Source: Marilutibacter chinensis
GTDB lineage: Bacteria; Pseudomonadota; Gammaproteobacteria; Xanthomonadales; Xanthomonadaceae
Assembly: GCF_021725675.1 (NCBI RefSeq)
Contig: NZ_JAKJPO010000019.1
Location: 32,204 to 96,203 of the forward strand
Length of the DNA: 64,000 bases
Direction of reading: 5' to 3'
Shown here: piece after piece, positions 9,504-20,770 of the stretch
Layout: every line of letters begins with the position of its first letter
How positions within the stretch are numbered: position 1 is the first letter of the stretch
Program-made: the position numbers and the translations under genes
Notes under the pieces: generated by a model
Database searches by the model: none
The model's input: the letters and a program-made list of their open reading frames with translations, nothing else
What the model was told of the DNA's origin: nothing

Positions 9504-9914
9504 TCAGTTCTCGACGAAGCCGATCTTTTCCATCTTTGCGTTCTTGGCCGCGGTCAGGACCTTGGCCAGGGTGCCGTAGGCAGCATCGCCGTTGGCGTCG
9601 ATCTCCAGCGTCGGCTGATTGGTCGGGTCGCGCTGGACCTCGGACGTCATCCGCGTCTGCAGCTCAGCCAGCGGTGCCGGCGAGTCGTTCCAGAAGACCG
9701 TGCCGCTGGCATCGATCCGCAGCCTGATCGGCGGCGGCGGATCGCTCTTGACCTCGGGCGGGTTGGTGCTGCGCTGTGGCAGCGAGATATCGACCGGATA
9801 GCTGGCAATCGGCGCCGTGACCATGAAGATGATCAGAAGCACCAGCATCACGTCCACGAGGGGCGTGACGTTGATGTCGGCCATCGCGCCGCTGCCGCCA
9901 GTAGTGAAAGCCAT
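9504..9914 (-). CDS. exbD2: ExbD biopolymer transport protein 2
   Basis: A 136-residue single-pass inner-membrane protein of the ExbB-ExbD-TonB complex. The complex uses the proton gradient to power outer-membrane receptors. The conserved membrane motif [20 protein letters not shown] includes the essential Asp. The periplasmic domain follows after about residue 45 and ends [13 protein letters not shown]. It lies 12 bases downstream of exbD1 in the same operon. In Xanthomonas campestris, exbD2 is dispensable for iron uptake but needed for some plant interactions. Whether that applies here is inference. Confidence 0.92.
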   Translation of the reverse strand: MAFTTGGSGAMADINVTPLVDVMLVLLIIFMVTAPIASYPVDISLPQRSTNPPEVKSDPPPPIRLRIDASGTVFWNDSPAPLAELQTRMTSEVQRDPTNQPTLEIDANGDAAYGTLAKVLTAAKNAKMEKIGFVEN

Positions 9915-9926
9915 GATTGCGCTCCC

Positions 9927-10346
9927 TTAGTTGCCGCGATCGGCAATGGTGACGAAGCCGACCTTGCGCATGCCCTGGGCCTGCGCGGTCTTCACGACTT
10001 CATTGACGATGCGGTACTTGGTGGTCTTGTCGCCACGCACGTTGACCTGCGGCTGGGGCGTCTTCTGCGCCTCGACCGAGAAGCGGCTTTCGAGCATGTC
10101 CTTGGTGACCGGCTCGTCGTTCCAGAACAACGAGCCGTCCTCCAGCACCGCCACCGTGATCGGCGGCGTCGGCAGCGGATCCTGCTTCTCTTCCAGATTG
10201 GCCTCCGGCAACTCCACCTTCACCTTATGCGTCATAAGGGGCGCGGTGATCATGAAGATGATCAGCAGCACCAGCATCACGTCCACGAGGGGCGTGACGT
10301 TGATGTCGGCCATTGCGCCGCCGCTACCGCCAGAACTGAAAGCCAT
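9927..10346 (-). CDS. exbD1: ExbD biopolymer transport protein 1
   Basis: A 139-residue single-pass inner-membrane protein. The transmembrane motif [20 protein letters not shown] carries the essential Asp. The N-terminus MAFSSGGSGG and that of ExbD2 (MAFTTGGSG) are nearly the same, which indicates tandem duplication. The C-terminal periplasmic domain ends MRKVGFVTIADRGN. It lies 39 bases after exbB. It forms the proton-conducting stator with ExbB. Confidence 0.94.
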   Translation of the reverse strand: MAFSSGGSGGAMADINVTPLVDVMLVLLIIFMITAPLMTHKVKVELPEANLEEKQDPLPTPPITVAVLEDGSLFWNDEPVTKDMLESRFSVEAQKTPQPQVNVRGDKTTKYRIVNEVVKTAQAQGMRKVGFVTIADRGN

Positions 10347-10385
10347 GTTCGAACTCCAAAATCGCGTGTGTGACGATGACGCCTA

Positions 10386-11138
10386 TCAGCGCTTGGCGCC
10401 GATGTCGCCGACGCGCGAACCGGTGGCGAAGAAGTCGTGCAGGTCGTGCGCGAAGGTGTCGAACTTGTTGTTCGTCACGCGGTTCAGACGGGTGAAGAAG
10501 TTATACGCCAGCACCGCCGGGATCGCGACGAACAGACCGATCGCGGTCATGATCAGCGCCTCGCCGACCGGACCGGCGACGGCGTCGATCGACGCGTTGC
10601 CGCTCATGCCGATGCGGATCAGGGCGTGGTAGATGCCCCACACGGTACCGAGCAGACCGACGAACGGCGCGGTCGCACCGACCGAGGCCAGCAGGGTCAG
10701 ACCCGCTTCCAGACCCGAGCTCTCGCGGGTGACGGCCTGACGCAGGGCACGGTCGACGAACTCGGAGCGGTTCAGCGACTCGACCAGGCGCGAGCCTTCA
10801 TGGCGCTGGTGGTGCGAGGCGGCCTGGGCGGCGTCGAGGGCGATCTTCGAGAACGGCTCGCTGCGCGGCTGCTCTTCCATGTAACGGATCGCATCCTGCG
10901 CGTTCGGGGTTTCCCAGAACGTGCTGATGACGCGGTCGGAGGTCGCGCGAAGACGCATGTTCTTCACGAAGTTGTAGATCATCCAGTAGATCGACATGGC
11001 CGACATGGTCACCAGGGTGATGAACACGATCCAGGCGACCAGATCGAAGTTCTGGATCATGTGGCCAAAGCTCATCTGCTGGAGGGCTTGAGCGTTGGAG
11101 CCCCCGGCAGTGGCAGCGGTGGTGGTTTCCTGCAGCAT
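10386..11138 (-). CDS. exbB: ExbB proton-channel subunit
   Basis: A 250-residue MotA/TolQ/ExbB-family inner-membrane protein with three transmembrane helices (about 33-55, 150-170 and 195-217). The family signature is visible in the loop and helices around TLLASVGATAPFVGLLGTVWG and IGLFVAIPAVLAYNFF. It assembles as a pentamer around ExbD. The gene lies between tonB and exbD1 with a 124-base leader after tonB. Confidence 0.95.
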   Translation of the reverse strand: MLQETTTAATAGGSNAQALQQMSFGHMIQNFDLVAWIVFITLVTMSAMSIYWMIYNFVKNMRLRATSDRVISTFWETPNAQDAIRYMEEQPRSEPFSKIALDAAQAASHHQRHEGSRLVESLNRSEFVDRALRQAVTRESSGLEAGLTLLASVGATAPFVGLLGTVWGIYHALIRIGMSGNASIDAVAGPVGEALIMTAIGLFVAIPAVLAYNFFTRLNRVTNNKFDTFAHDLHDFFATGSRVGDIGAKR

Positions 11139-11262
11139 GACGCTTACCTTTGAATGTCGTGGAAGGAAAAAGCTGTTACGAAAGAACGGAGCGTTTCTTC
11201 AAGGATCGTTGAAACGTGTTGCCCGGTGTTGTGTTGCCCTGTTACCCGTCCTGCCGGCCCGA

Positions 11263-11937
11263 TCAGCGCGGCGGGACGAAATCGACCGGGACGCGCACCT
11301 TGCTGGCCACGGCCACGCCGTTGCGCATTTCCGGATTGAACCGCCACTTGCGTGCAGCTTCCATTGCCGAGCGGTCCAGATTGCGGTTGCGGCTGGACTT
11401 CTCGACCGAGACGTCAAGCACGTTGCCTTGTGCGTCGATGCTGATGATCAGCACCACCGTGCCGCCAATGCCCTGGCGGGCCTCGGTCGGCGGATAGCGC
11501 GGCGGGTTGAGCCGGCGCGAGGAGGGGTCGACGCTGGAACCGATGTTGGTGGCCGGCGGCGGCGGCGACGGCGGGGCCGGCGGCGGCGCCTGCACGTCGA
11601 CCGGGCTCGGATCGTCGAACACCACCGGCGGCTCTTCCGGCGGCGGCGGCAGCGGGGTCGGCTGCGGCGGCGCGATCTTCGGTGGCGGCTTGAGCTCCTT
11701 CGGGGGCTCCGGCGGCGGCGGCGGCGGCGGTGGGGGCGGCGGCGGCGGCTTGATCAGATTGACGAGGGTGACCTCTTCCTTCTGCTCTTTCGGCGGCGGC
11801 GGCGCCATCGGCGCCAGCAGCAGCAGCAGGGCCGCGGCGTGCACCGTGATCGCCATGGTGATACCGGCAATGCGGGCCCAGTTCAGGCCTTCGTCGCGAT
11901 CGTCGTTATGAACGTGGTTTTCGAGGTCTTGCGTCAT
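11263..11937 (-). CDS. tonB: TonB energy-transduction protein
   Basis: A 224-residue periplasm-spanning protein. It has a short cytoplasmic N-terminus, a single membrane anchor (about 24-44), and a long proline-rich spacer that includes an uninterrupted run of 12 prolines. The C-terminal TonB box-binding domain starts near NPPRYPPTEARQGIGGTVVL and contains the typical NRNLDRSAMEAARKWRF. It links the ExbB-ExbD motor to TonB-dependent receptors such as siderophore transporters. It is the first gene of the operon, with a good sigma-70-type promoter about 95 bases upstream. The glycine-rich frame on the other strand is an artefact of the proline run. Confidence 0.95.
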   Translation of the reverse strand: MTQDLENHVHNDDRDEGLNWARIAGITMAITVHAAALLLLLAPMAPPPPKEQKEEVTLVNLIKPPPPPPPPPPPPPEPPKELKPPPKIAPPQPTPLPPPPEEPPVVFDDPSPVDVQAPPPAPPSPPPPATNIGSSVDPSSRRLNPPRYPPTEARQGIGGTVVLIISIDAQGNVLDVSVEKSSRNRNLDRSAMEAARKWRFNPEMRNGVAVASKVRVPVDFVPPR

Positions 11938-12031
11938 GCGCCGTCAGCTCGGGGAGGTGTTTCCGCAACGTCTGACGCCGCGGGCGTTGGTCATGGCCCG
12001 GACGCGCTTTCGCGACGCCCGAACCTCCTAG

Positions 12032-12060
12032 CTTATACCAAATGGACCCCATGGTTCCAA
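12032..12060 (-). promoter_or_regulatory. sigma-70-type promoter of tonB-exbBD
   Basis: On the minus strand TTGGAA (12055-12060), a 17-base spacer and TATAAG (12032-12037) match the -35/-10 consensus with optimal spacing. It points at tonB. A clear Fur box could not be recognised. Confidence 0.6.
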
Positions 12061-12100
12061 GTGGGAAGCCCATCATTTTGTCGTATTGATCGACAGCCGA

Positions 12101-13321
12101 TCAACCGCCAGGCAGAGCGGTGATCTGCTTGGCTTCCTCCGGGCGCTTGACACCCTTGGCCAGCGCCTGGCGCGCGGCCTCCTTGGCTTCGGAGATTCGG
12201 TCTTCCTGCCACAGCACCTTCGCCAGATTCAGGTAGGTCTCGCCGTCCTCGTCCATCGGCGCGGCCTTGCGGTAGGCCTCGATCGCCGGTTCGATCTGCT
12301 CGGAAAAGTAGTAGGACTGGGCGAGGGCCAGGTTGTTCTGGAAATCATTCTGGAGGATACCCTTGTCCAGGCCCTCCTTGATCACGTTGGCCGCCTCGCG
12401 CTCCTTGCCGTCCATGTTGAGGTAGGTCGAATAGAGCTGGCGGTACTCGCGGTCGTCGGTGAGCTGACCGGACGCGCGCAGCTTCTCCAGCACTTCGGCG
12501 GCCTTGGCGAAGTTCTCGCCCTGCTGGTAGGTCGCCGCCAGATTGAGCTGGGCGCGCTTGTCGCCCGGGTTCTTGGCCGCGACCGACTCGGCCAGTGCGG
12601 CCGCCTCGGCCGACTGCCCGGTTTCGAAATAGGTCGCCATCAGCAGTTGCTGCCAGTCATTGCGCGGCTCGTCGCTGCTGTCGATCGCCTGCTTGAGCAC
12701 CGTCGCGGCCTCGGGGTAGCGTTCCATCCGGTACAGCGCGTTGCCCTTGATCACCAGATGCTCGGGCTTGCTGCTGCTGGTCTCGGCGAAGAAGCGGTCG
12801 ATCGTCGCCAGCGCCTTGTCGTACTGCTCTTCCTGCAGCTCGAGCTGGCCCAGCATCAGCATCGCGCCGTAGTGGCCGTTGTTGTCCAGACCGTTGTACT
12901 CGATGGCCTTCTCGAGATAGCGCATCGCCGCGGCGGTGTCGTCGCTGTCGTATGCGCTCTGCGCGGCGATCTGGGCGGCGAACGACTTGTCGTACTCGTT
13001 GGCCTTTTCGTTGGCCATGATCTCCTCGGCGATCGCGATCGCCTCGGCGCTCTCGTCGTCGTCGTAGCGATCCATCATCTTCTGCAGTTTCGACGACATC
13101 CGCGACGAGGCCTTGGTCCTGGGCTCCTGGCGGCTGGCTTGCGGATAGTCGACGTTGCTGGCCGCCTGGCTGTCGCTGTTGCGCTGGGCCTGGCGCTCGC
13201 GGCGCTCCTGGGCACGATCCTGGGCGGTCTGCGCATGGACCTGCGAGACGCCACCGAACACGAGCACCGCACCGATGGCGGCGGCAAGCAGGTTGAGGTG
13301 GCGGGGCGTGGTTGCGTTCAT
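12101..13321 (-). CDS. secreted tetratricopeptide-repeat protein
   Basis: A 406-residue exported protein. A signal peptide (about 1-30, ending VSQVHAQ) is followed by a charged Arg/Gln-rich linker. From about residue 75 there are repeated helical pairs of TPR type, for example AMRYLEKAIEYNG, ALYRMERYPEAATVLKQAI and TYLNLAKVLWQEDRISEAKE. The start ATG at 13321 has a fair ribosome binding site (AAGGTGA). It lies just upstream of the TonB operon, where xanthomonads carry a TPR protein. The partner is unknown. A role in cell-envelope assembly is only a guess. Confidence 0.85.
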   Translation of the reverse strand: MNATTPRHLNLLAAAIGAVLVFGGVSQVHAQTAQDRAQERRERQAQRNSDSQAASNVDYPQASRQEPRTKASSRMSSKLQKMMDRYDDDESAEAIAIAEEIMANEKANEYDKSFAAQIAAQSAYDSDDTAAAMRYLEKAIEYNGLDNNGHYGAMLMLGQLELQEEQYDKALATIDRFFAETSSSKPEHLVIKGNALYRMERYPEAATVLKQAIDSSDEPRNDWQQLLMATYFETGQSAEAAALAESVAAKNPGDKRAQLNLAATYQQGENFAKAAEVLEKLRASGQLTDDREYRQLYSTYLNMDGKEREAANVIKEGLDKGILQNDFQNNLALAQSYYFSEQIEPAIEAYRKAAPMDEDGETYLNLAKVLWQEDRISEAKEAARQALAKGVKRPEEAKQITALPGG

Positions 13322-13527
13322 CGAGTCACCTTCTGGATGCTGCGACCGTCCTGGGTCGGAAACTGGATCGGAACCGGCAGAGCTTGGATCTGCGGGGCGG
13401 TCACGCTACCAGAAACGCATGACCGCGGCATACTGGGTTGACCTTGTTACGATTTTGTTGCGCCTGCAGGGTTCCACCGGGCGGGAGACGCGCCAGACCT
13501 GCGTTCGAGGCCCTTGCCGCGACGGCT

Positions 13528-14388
13528 TCAGCCGCAGCGCGGCCGGCGGCCGGCGGCCTGGGCCTGCTGCCAGGTCGGCGCCAGACTGTCGGCACGGCTG
13601 TCGAGCTCCTGGATCCGCGAGGCCGGGTTGGGGTGGGTCGACAGCCATTCCGGTGGCTGTCCGCCGCTGGCGGACATCATGTTCTTCCACAGGTCGACGG
13701 CCTGGTGCGGGTCGTAGCCGGCGCGGGCCATCAGCTGCTGGCCGACCACGTCGGCCTCGGTTTCCTGGGTGCGGTTGTTCGGCAGCAACAGGCCGGCCTG
13801 GACCGCGGCGCCGCCGAGCTGGCCGGTGGTGCTGGCCGCGGACTGGCCGTAACGGGCGCCGACCAGCGCGCCCAGCAGGCCCAGCCCGGTCTGCGCTCCC
13901 ATCTGCCGGGTGATGCGCTCGTCGTGGTGGTTGGAGATCACATGGCCGACCTCGTGGGCGACCACCGCCGCGAGCTGGTCCTGGTTCCTGGCGACCTTGA
14001 AGATCCCGGTGTTCACGCCGACCTTGCCGCCGGGCAGGGCGAAGGCGTTGGGCTCGTCGTCGACGAACAGGGCGACTTCCCAGCCTGCCTGCTGTCCGGC
14101 CGGCAGCTCGCGGGTGATCGAGTTCACCACACAACGCACGTAACGGGTCTGGGTCGCATTGGTACTGATCTGTTTGTTCTTTTTGGCCTGGTCGAAGGCC
14201 TGGATGCCGAGCTGCTGGAGCTGGGCCTCGGACATGCCGCCGACGACCTGGGTGCGGCCGGTCGGCGAGGTGGTGGTCGCGCAGGCGGACAGCAGGCCAC
14301 CCAGCGCCAGGACGAGCACGAGTGGCGGCGATCCGGTGCCGGCTGGCGCGATCGTCCGGCGAGGCGACGGCGTGGTTCTGGTCGACAT
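13528..14388 (-). CDS. M48-family metalloprotease lipoprotein
   Basis: A 286-residue putative lipoprotein protease. A type II signal peptide ends in the lipobox LLSAC (Cys36). The zinc site is HEVGH (145-149), with the third ligand in the downstream ETEADVVG motif. This is the single-domain periplasmic M48 type related to LoiP/YggG and the BepA N-terminal domain, which act in outer-membrane protein quality control. The ATG at 14388 is preferred over the open frame up to 14439 because AAGGGGG lies 5 bases upstream. It is followed, in the direction of transcription, by the TPR protein, and such proteins often accompany M48 proteases. Confidence 0.92.
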   Translation of the reverse strand: MSTRTTPSPRRTIAPAGTGSPPLVLVLALGGLLSACATTTSPTGRTQVVGGMSEAQLQQLGIQAFDQAKKNKQISTNATQTRYVRCVVNSITRELPAGQQAGWEVALFVDDEPNAFALPGGKVGVNTGIFKVARNQDQLAAVVAHEVGHVISNHHDERITRQMGAQTGLGLLGALVGARYGQSAASTTGQLGGAAVQAGLLLPNNRTQETEADVVGQQLMARAGYDPHQAVDLWKNMMSASGGQPPEWLSTHPNPASRIQELDSRADSLAPTWQQAQAAGRRPRCG

Positions 14389-14472
14389 GTGCACCCCCTT
14401 GCGTGAACAGGCTCGTTTTAGCCGAACACGGATTAACATCTCGTAATCGCGCGGATCCGCTGGACCGGCGGT

Positions 14473-15300
14473 TCAGCCATGGCCGGTGAGCAGCAGGGCG
14501 CAGGCGAGGGCGTTGTTGATGGTGTGGGCGCCGATCGCCGCCCACAGGGTTCCGGTGCGCCGATAGACCCAGGCAAACGCCGCCCCCATTGCCGCGTACA
14601 CCAGCCACAACTGCAGCACGGCCTGCCACGGGTTGTCGCTGAGCCCGGGCACCTCGTGCACCAGCGCGAACACCGCGCCGCTGAGCAGCATCCCCAGGCC
14701 TGGGCGGCCCGCCTGCCACAGGCGGCCGAACAGCACCCGGCGGAACAGCAGCTCCTCATAGGCGGGGGCGAGCACGATCGCGAACACCAGCATGAACACC
14801 GGGCTGTCGGTGAACGCCGCCTCGACCATTGCCAGATTCGTCGGTACCGGCGTCGTGCCCAGGCGTTCGCCCAACCAGCCGATGGCGAGGCTGAATGCCA
14901 GCACGGCCAGCCCGGTAGCGAGCATCCAGCCCCAGGTCGACGCGCGGGCCAGGGCCGCCCGCGAGGCGGCGCGTTCGCCGGCGCCGGCACGGCGGCGCAG
15001 GAAGTAGATCAGCAGCACTGCCGGCGCCATCGACAGCAGGGTCATCCAGACCAGGGTCGCACCCTGGGGCTGCGCATCGGGCCGCAGCCGGCCCGCGAGG
15101 CCGGCCAGGTCGCCGGGCGCCGCGATGAACGCCGTCCACAGCATCCAGCCGATCATCAGCACGGTGCTCAACACCAGCATCACCGCCACCGTGGCCAGCA
15201 GGTCGGCGGTGAAGCCGAGCAGGGCGCGGCCGAGGCCGCCCGGCGCCGCCATCGGCAGCGGTGGCGGCTCGGACCGGCCGTGCAGTTCGGTCGCGCTCAC
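14473..15300 (-). CDS. CPBP-family intramembrane metalloprotease
   Basis: A 275-residue multi-pass membrane protein of the CAAX protease/bacteriocin-processing (ABI) family. The family motifs are present: EELLFRR, FALVHEV and HTINNALA, which supply the Glu and His active-site residues. Six to eight hydrophobic segments are visible. I choose a GTG at 15300 (VSATELHG). An ATG at 15252 (MAAPGGLG) is equally possible, and the frame further up is the gyrB-tail remnant region. A gene of this kind follows gyrB in Xanthomonas genomes. The substrate is unknown. Confidence 0.85.
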   Translation of the reverse strand: MSATELHGRSEPPPLPMAAPGGLGRALLGFTADLLATVAVMLVLSTVLMIGWMLWTAFIAAPGDLAGLAGRLRPDAQPQGATLVWMTLLSMAPAVLLIYFLRRRAGAGERAASRAALARASTWGWMLATGLAVLAFSLAIGWLGERLGTTPVPTNLAMVEAAFTDSPVFMLVFAIVLAPAYEELLFRRVLFGRLWQAGRPGLGMLLSGAVFALVHEVPGLSDNPWQAVLQLWLVYAAMGAAFAWVYRRTGTLWAAIGAHTINNALACALLLTGHG

Positions 15301-15334
15301 CGGAGAATTCCGCCCGCGGCCGCCGACCGCGCGC

Positions 15335-15385
15335 TCAGACTTCGAGGCTGGCGACCTTCGGCACGTTGTCCTGGATGAACTCGCG
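15335..15385 (-). pseudogene. diverged remnant copy of the gyrB 3' end
   Basis: On the minus strand this segment translates as REFIQDNVPKVASLEV followed by a stop. The true GyrB ends [16 protein letters not shown] at 15542. The reading frame, the stop and 11 of 16 residues agree, and the changes are mostly conservative. No start codon or upstream gyrB sequence accompanies it. The remaining 150 bases between the two copies include a GC palindrome (GCCCGGGG...CCCCGGGC) and nothing recognisable as a gene. It is a decayed tail left by duplication or by replacement of gyrB. Confidence 0.8.
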
Positions 15386-15541
15386 GGGTAGGTGAGCGCT
15401 GGTGCCGCAGGCACGCGGGCTGCCAACAGGCAAGCCGCGAAGCGCGAACGCCCGGGGCAGGCCACCCCGGGCGGGAGCACTCGACGAGGCCAGGATGGCC
15501 AAGCCTGGTGCCACTGGAGCCGCGCCACCGCATAGCGGGAT

Positions 15542-18100
<2,559 letters not shown>

Positions 18101-18120
18101 TTAGCTATAAGCGACCGTCG

Positions 18121-18129
18121 AGTATACCA
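18121..18129 (-). promoter_or_regulatory. extended -10 promoter of gyrB
   Basis: On the minus strand TGGTATACT is an extended -10 element 75 bases upstream of the gyrB ATG. No good -35 is visible, as expected for extended -10 promoters. A second AT-rich motif (TATAGCTAATG) lies just downstream. Confidence 0.4.
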
Positions 18130-18268
18130 GCCGGGCCGAAGCCGCCGGTCGCCCGGACACGCTGCGATGCGGGCGCCGGGAGCGATGTTCAGGCGCAGGA
18201 TCGAAAGGCGGCAGCACTTGCGGATCGTCCGCTGCGAAGGAGGGCAGTCCGGGCACCGCCACGTCCGG

Positions 18269-19381
18269 TCAGGTCTGTCGCGTCTCGATCGGAACCAGCG
18301 CTCCATGTTCCACGTGGAACCTCGTCACCGGCACCTGGACCTTCTGCAGCCCCGGCGGGGACTCCGTCCCGGTAATGAAGGCCTGTGCGTCGCTTCCGAC
18401 CAGACGCGAGAGGACGCGGGCCTGATGTTCCCGATCGAGCTCGGATCCGAGGTCGTCGAGCACGATCACCGGCCAGCTGCCACGGCTCGCCGCATGGTGC
18501 GCCGCCTGCGCCAGCACTGCCGACAATGCGGTCAGCTTTGCCTGCCCGCGGGAAAGTGCCTCGCGACCGGGGAGGGTGGGGAAATGGATACGCCAATCGG
18601 CCCTGTGGGGTCCGACCGAGGTATGCCCGCTCTGCAGATCGCGGTCGCGAGCCAGCAGCAGCGCGTCCTCGAGCGACACCGCCTCTCGACGCCAACCCGG
18701 GAGGTACTCCAGTTCCACTTCACCCAGGGCCGGTGCAAGGCCGGCCAGCAGCGGAGCCAGTAGCCCCCGCAAATCCTCGAGATAGAGCTGGCGCCGGCGG
18801 CTGATGGGTTCGCCCGCCTCCGCGAGCTCCCGCTCCCAGGCATCCAGCCCATCCCCGATGCGCCGGCTCTTCAACAGCGCGTTACGTTGCTTCAACGCCC
18901 GGGCGTATCGGCGCCACAGGGGCATGAACTCATGTTCCACGTGGAACAGCCCCCAGTCGAGGTAGCGTCGGCGCGTCTCCGCACCACCGGTGATCAGCGC
19001 GTGGCTACCCGGCTCGAAGCTGACCACAGCCAGCGCCGCGCACAGGTCGCCGAGCTGGGACACGTTGCTGCCGTCGAGGCGGCCAACCCAGTCCTGGCCG
19101 CTGTGACGGAGCCCGGCCCGGCGCAGGCGGGTTTCGCCGCCGCCTGCTGCCGGCTCGCGCCACTCGACGAACACCTCCAGCGCTTCCGCACCTGCCTGTA
19201 GCAGGCCGTCGCGGACCCGACCACGGAAGCTCCGCCCATAGGCCATCAGATGCATCGCTTCCAGCAGCGAGGTCTTGCCTGCACCGTTGGCGCCTGTAAT
19301 CAGGTTGATCCCGGGAGCGGGCGCCAGGCTGATCTCGTCGAAGCGGCGAAAGCGGCGGAGATCGAGGCGGGTGATCTGCAT
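18269..19381 (-). CDS. recF: DNA replication and repair protein RecF
   Basis: A 370-residue ATPase that helps load RecA at single-strand gaps together with RecO and RecR. Walker A is GANGAGKT (30-37), the signature-like SRGQAKLT lies near residue 275, and Walker B is VIVLDDLGSELD. The start is the ATG at 19381 (MQITRLDLRRFRRF). A TTG two codons upstream would add only Leu-Pro. The coding sequence contains two parS-like palindromes. It follows dnaN. Confidence 0.97.
   Translation of the reverse strand: MQITRLDLRRFRRFDEISLAPAPGINLITGANGAGKTSLLEAMHLMAYGRSFRGRVRDGLLQAGAEALEVFVEWREPAAGGGETRLRRAGLRHSGQDWVGRLDGSNVSQLGDLCAALAVVSFEPGSHALITGGAETRRRYLDWGLFHVEHEFMPLWRRYARALKQRNALLKSRRIGDGLDAWERELAEAGEPISRRRQLYLEDLRGLLAPLLAGLAPALGEVELEYLPGWRREAVSLEDALLLARDRDLQSGHTSVGPHRADWRIHFPTLPGREALSRGQAKLTALSAVLAQAAHHAASRGSWPVIVLDDLGSELDREHQARVLSRLVGSDAQAFITGTESPPGLQKVQVPVTRFHVEHGALVPIETRQT
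18306..18321. promoter_or_regulatory. parS-like site 1
   Basis: TGTTCCACGTGGAACC matches the bacterial ParB-binding consensus (TGTTTCACGTGAAACA) in its palindromic core with symmetric C/G changes. It lies inside the 3' end of recF. Such sites cluster near oriC and nucleate ParB spreading for chromosome segregation. Confidence 0.8.
18933..18948. promoter_or_regulatory. parS-like site 2
   Basis: TGTTCCACGTGGAACA is a perfect 16-base palindrome within recF, 612 bases from the final T-start of site 3's neighbour region and 627 bases from site 1. It is the best match of the three to the ParB consensus. Confidence 0.85.
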
Positions 19382-19491
19382 GGGCAAAGCTTAAAGGGAT
19401 AGGAGGTAGCAGGGGAGGACAGGATCGGGGCTTACAGGGAAGGCGCTGGCAGCCATCCGGGCTGCGACATCATCTCCACCACAATCCGCGA

Positions 19492-19553
19492 GGTGGCGTA
19501 AGCCGCAACGGATCGTCGTATCAGTCTCATCGCGGCTCACGCCGCATCTACAG
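19492..19553. repeat. REP-like inverted pair between dnaN and recF
   Basis: GTGGCGTAAGCCGCAACG (from 19493) and CATCGCGGCTCACGCCGC (from 19528) are opposed, degenerate copies of the dispersed palindromic family. They lie in the 288-base gap between dnaN and recF, which also holds the dnaN terminator and parS site 3. Confidence 0.5.
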
Positions 19554-19604
19554 AACCGATGCACTCTCGCGGTACCGGGGAGATGGCGCTGACATTCCCT
19601 CACG

Positions 19605-19630
19605 AAAACGCCCGGCACATGGCCGGGCGT
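19605..19630 (-). terminator. terminator-like hairpin after dnaN
   Basis: On the minus strand an 8-bp stem (CGCCCGGC, loop CATGT, GCCGGGCG) is followed by TTTTC. It lies 39 bases after the dnaN stop. The short T run suggests partial termination before recF. Confidence 0.6.
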
Positions 19631-19633
19631 CGA

Positions 19634-19649
19634 TGTTCCACGTGGAACC
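19634..19649. promoter_or_regulatory. parS-like site 3
   Basis: TGTTCCACGTGGAACC lies in the dnaN-recF gap between the dnaN stop codon and its terminator hairpin. It is identical to site 1 and is the copy nearest to oriC, about 1.1 kb away. Confidence 0.82.
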
Positions 19650-19669
19650 TGCCGGTTCCGGCGTCGTGG

Positions 19670-20770
19670 TCAAAGCCGCAACGGCATGACCACGTGACGG
19701 CTGCGCTCGTTGCCGGCCTCGCGAACCAGCGCCGAGGAGTTGGCATCGCGCAGGGCCAGGATCACCTGCTCGTCGCGCAATGCGGTCAGTGCATCCAGCA
19801 GGTAGTTCACGTTGAAGCCGACCGCGAGGTCGTCGACCTTGGTCTCGGCCTCGACTTCCTCCTGGGCTTCCTCCTGCTCCGGATTGTGCGCGCTGATCTT
19901 CAGCTGGCCCGGCGATACCTCGATCCGGACGCCGCGATACTTTTCGTTCGACAGAATCGCCGCACGTTGCAGCGACGCACGCAGCACTTCGCGGTCGATC
20001 CGGACCTCACGATCGGCACCGATCGGGATGACCGCTTCGTAATCCGGGAAACGGCCGTCGATCAGCTTGCTGGTGAAGGTCACATCGTCGCGCTTGATCC
20101 GGATGTGGCCGCGGCCCATCTCGATTTCGACCTCGCGGTCGCCGCCTTCGAGCAGACGCTGCAGCTCGGTGACGCCCTTGCGCGGAACGATGATCTGTCG
20201 CTTGGTGCCGTTGCCGCCTTCCAGCGCGGCTTCGCACAGCGCCAGGCGATGACCGTCGGTGGCGACGCAGCGCAGGCTGCCTTCGCGCAGGTCGAACAGC
20301 AGGCCGTTGAGGTAGTAACGCACGTCCTGCTGGGCCATGGCGAACGCCGTTCGCTCGATCAGCTCTTTCAACGAGGCCTCCGGGACCCGCACGCGTTCGG
20401 TCGCCTCGACCTCGTCGATCGCCGGGAAATCGTTGGCCGGCAGGCTGGCAAGGGTGAAGCGGGAGCGTCCGGCCTGGACCGTGATCTTCTCGGCGTTCTG
20501 GCTGACGGTCACGGTGCTGCCGTCGGGCAGGGCCCGCACGATGTCGAACAGCTTGCGCGCCGGAATCGTGGTCTCGCCGTCAACCGCATCGTCGACCAGG
20601 ATCCGCGACACCATCTCGACTTCGAGATCGGTGCCGGTCAGCGCGAGCTGTCCGTCCTTGACCTGGACCAGCAGGTTGGCCAGCACCGGCAGGGTCTGGC
20701 GCCGTTCGACCACGTTGACGACCTGCGCCAACGGCTTGAGAAACACTTCACGTTGCAGGCTGAAACGCAT
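19670..20770 (-). CDS. dnaN: DNA polymerase III beta sliding clamp
   Basis: A 366-residue protein, exactly the length of the E. coli clamp. It dimerises into a ring around DNA and tethers DNA polymerase III. The N-terminus MRFSLQREVFLKPLAQV and the C-terminal RHVVMPLRL are typical, the latter forming part of the hydrophobic peptide-binding cleft. The ATG at 20770 is chosen because GGGGAG lies upstream at a good distance. The frame continues to 20794 without support. It is separated from dnaA by the origin region. Confidence 0.97.
   Translation of the reverse strand: MRFSLQREVFLKPLAQVVNVVERRQTLPVLANLLVQVKDGQLALTGTDLEVEMVSRILVDDAVDGETTIPARKLFDIVRALPDGSTVTVSQNAEKITVQAGRSRFTLASLPANDFPAIDEVEATERVRVPEASLKELIERTAFAMAQQDVRYYLNGLLFDLREGSLRCVATDGHRLALCEAALEGGNGTKRQIIVPRKGVTELQRLLEGGDREVEIEMGRGHIRIKRDDVTFTSKLIDGRFPDYEAVIPIGADREVRIDREVLRASLQRAAILSNEKYRGVRIEVSPGQLKISAHNPEQEEAQEEVEAETKVDDLAVGFNVNYLLDALTALRDEQVILALRDANSSALVREAGNERSRHVVMPLRL

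Noticed and set aside
11507..11911. glycine-rich protein opposite tonB
   Set aside because: It results from reading the proline run of TonB on the opposite strand, and TonB has all expected domains.
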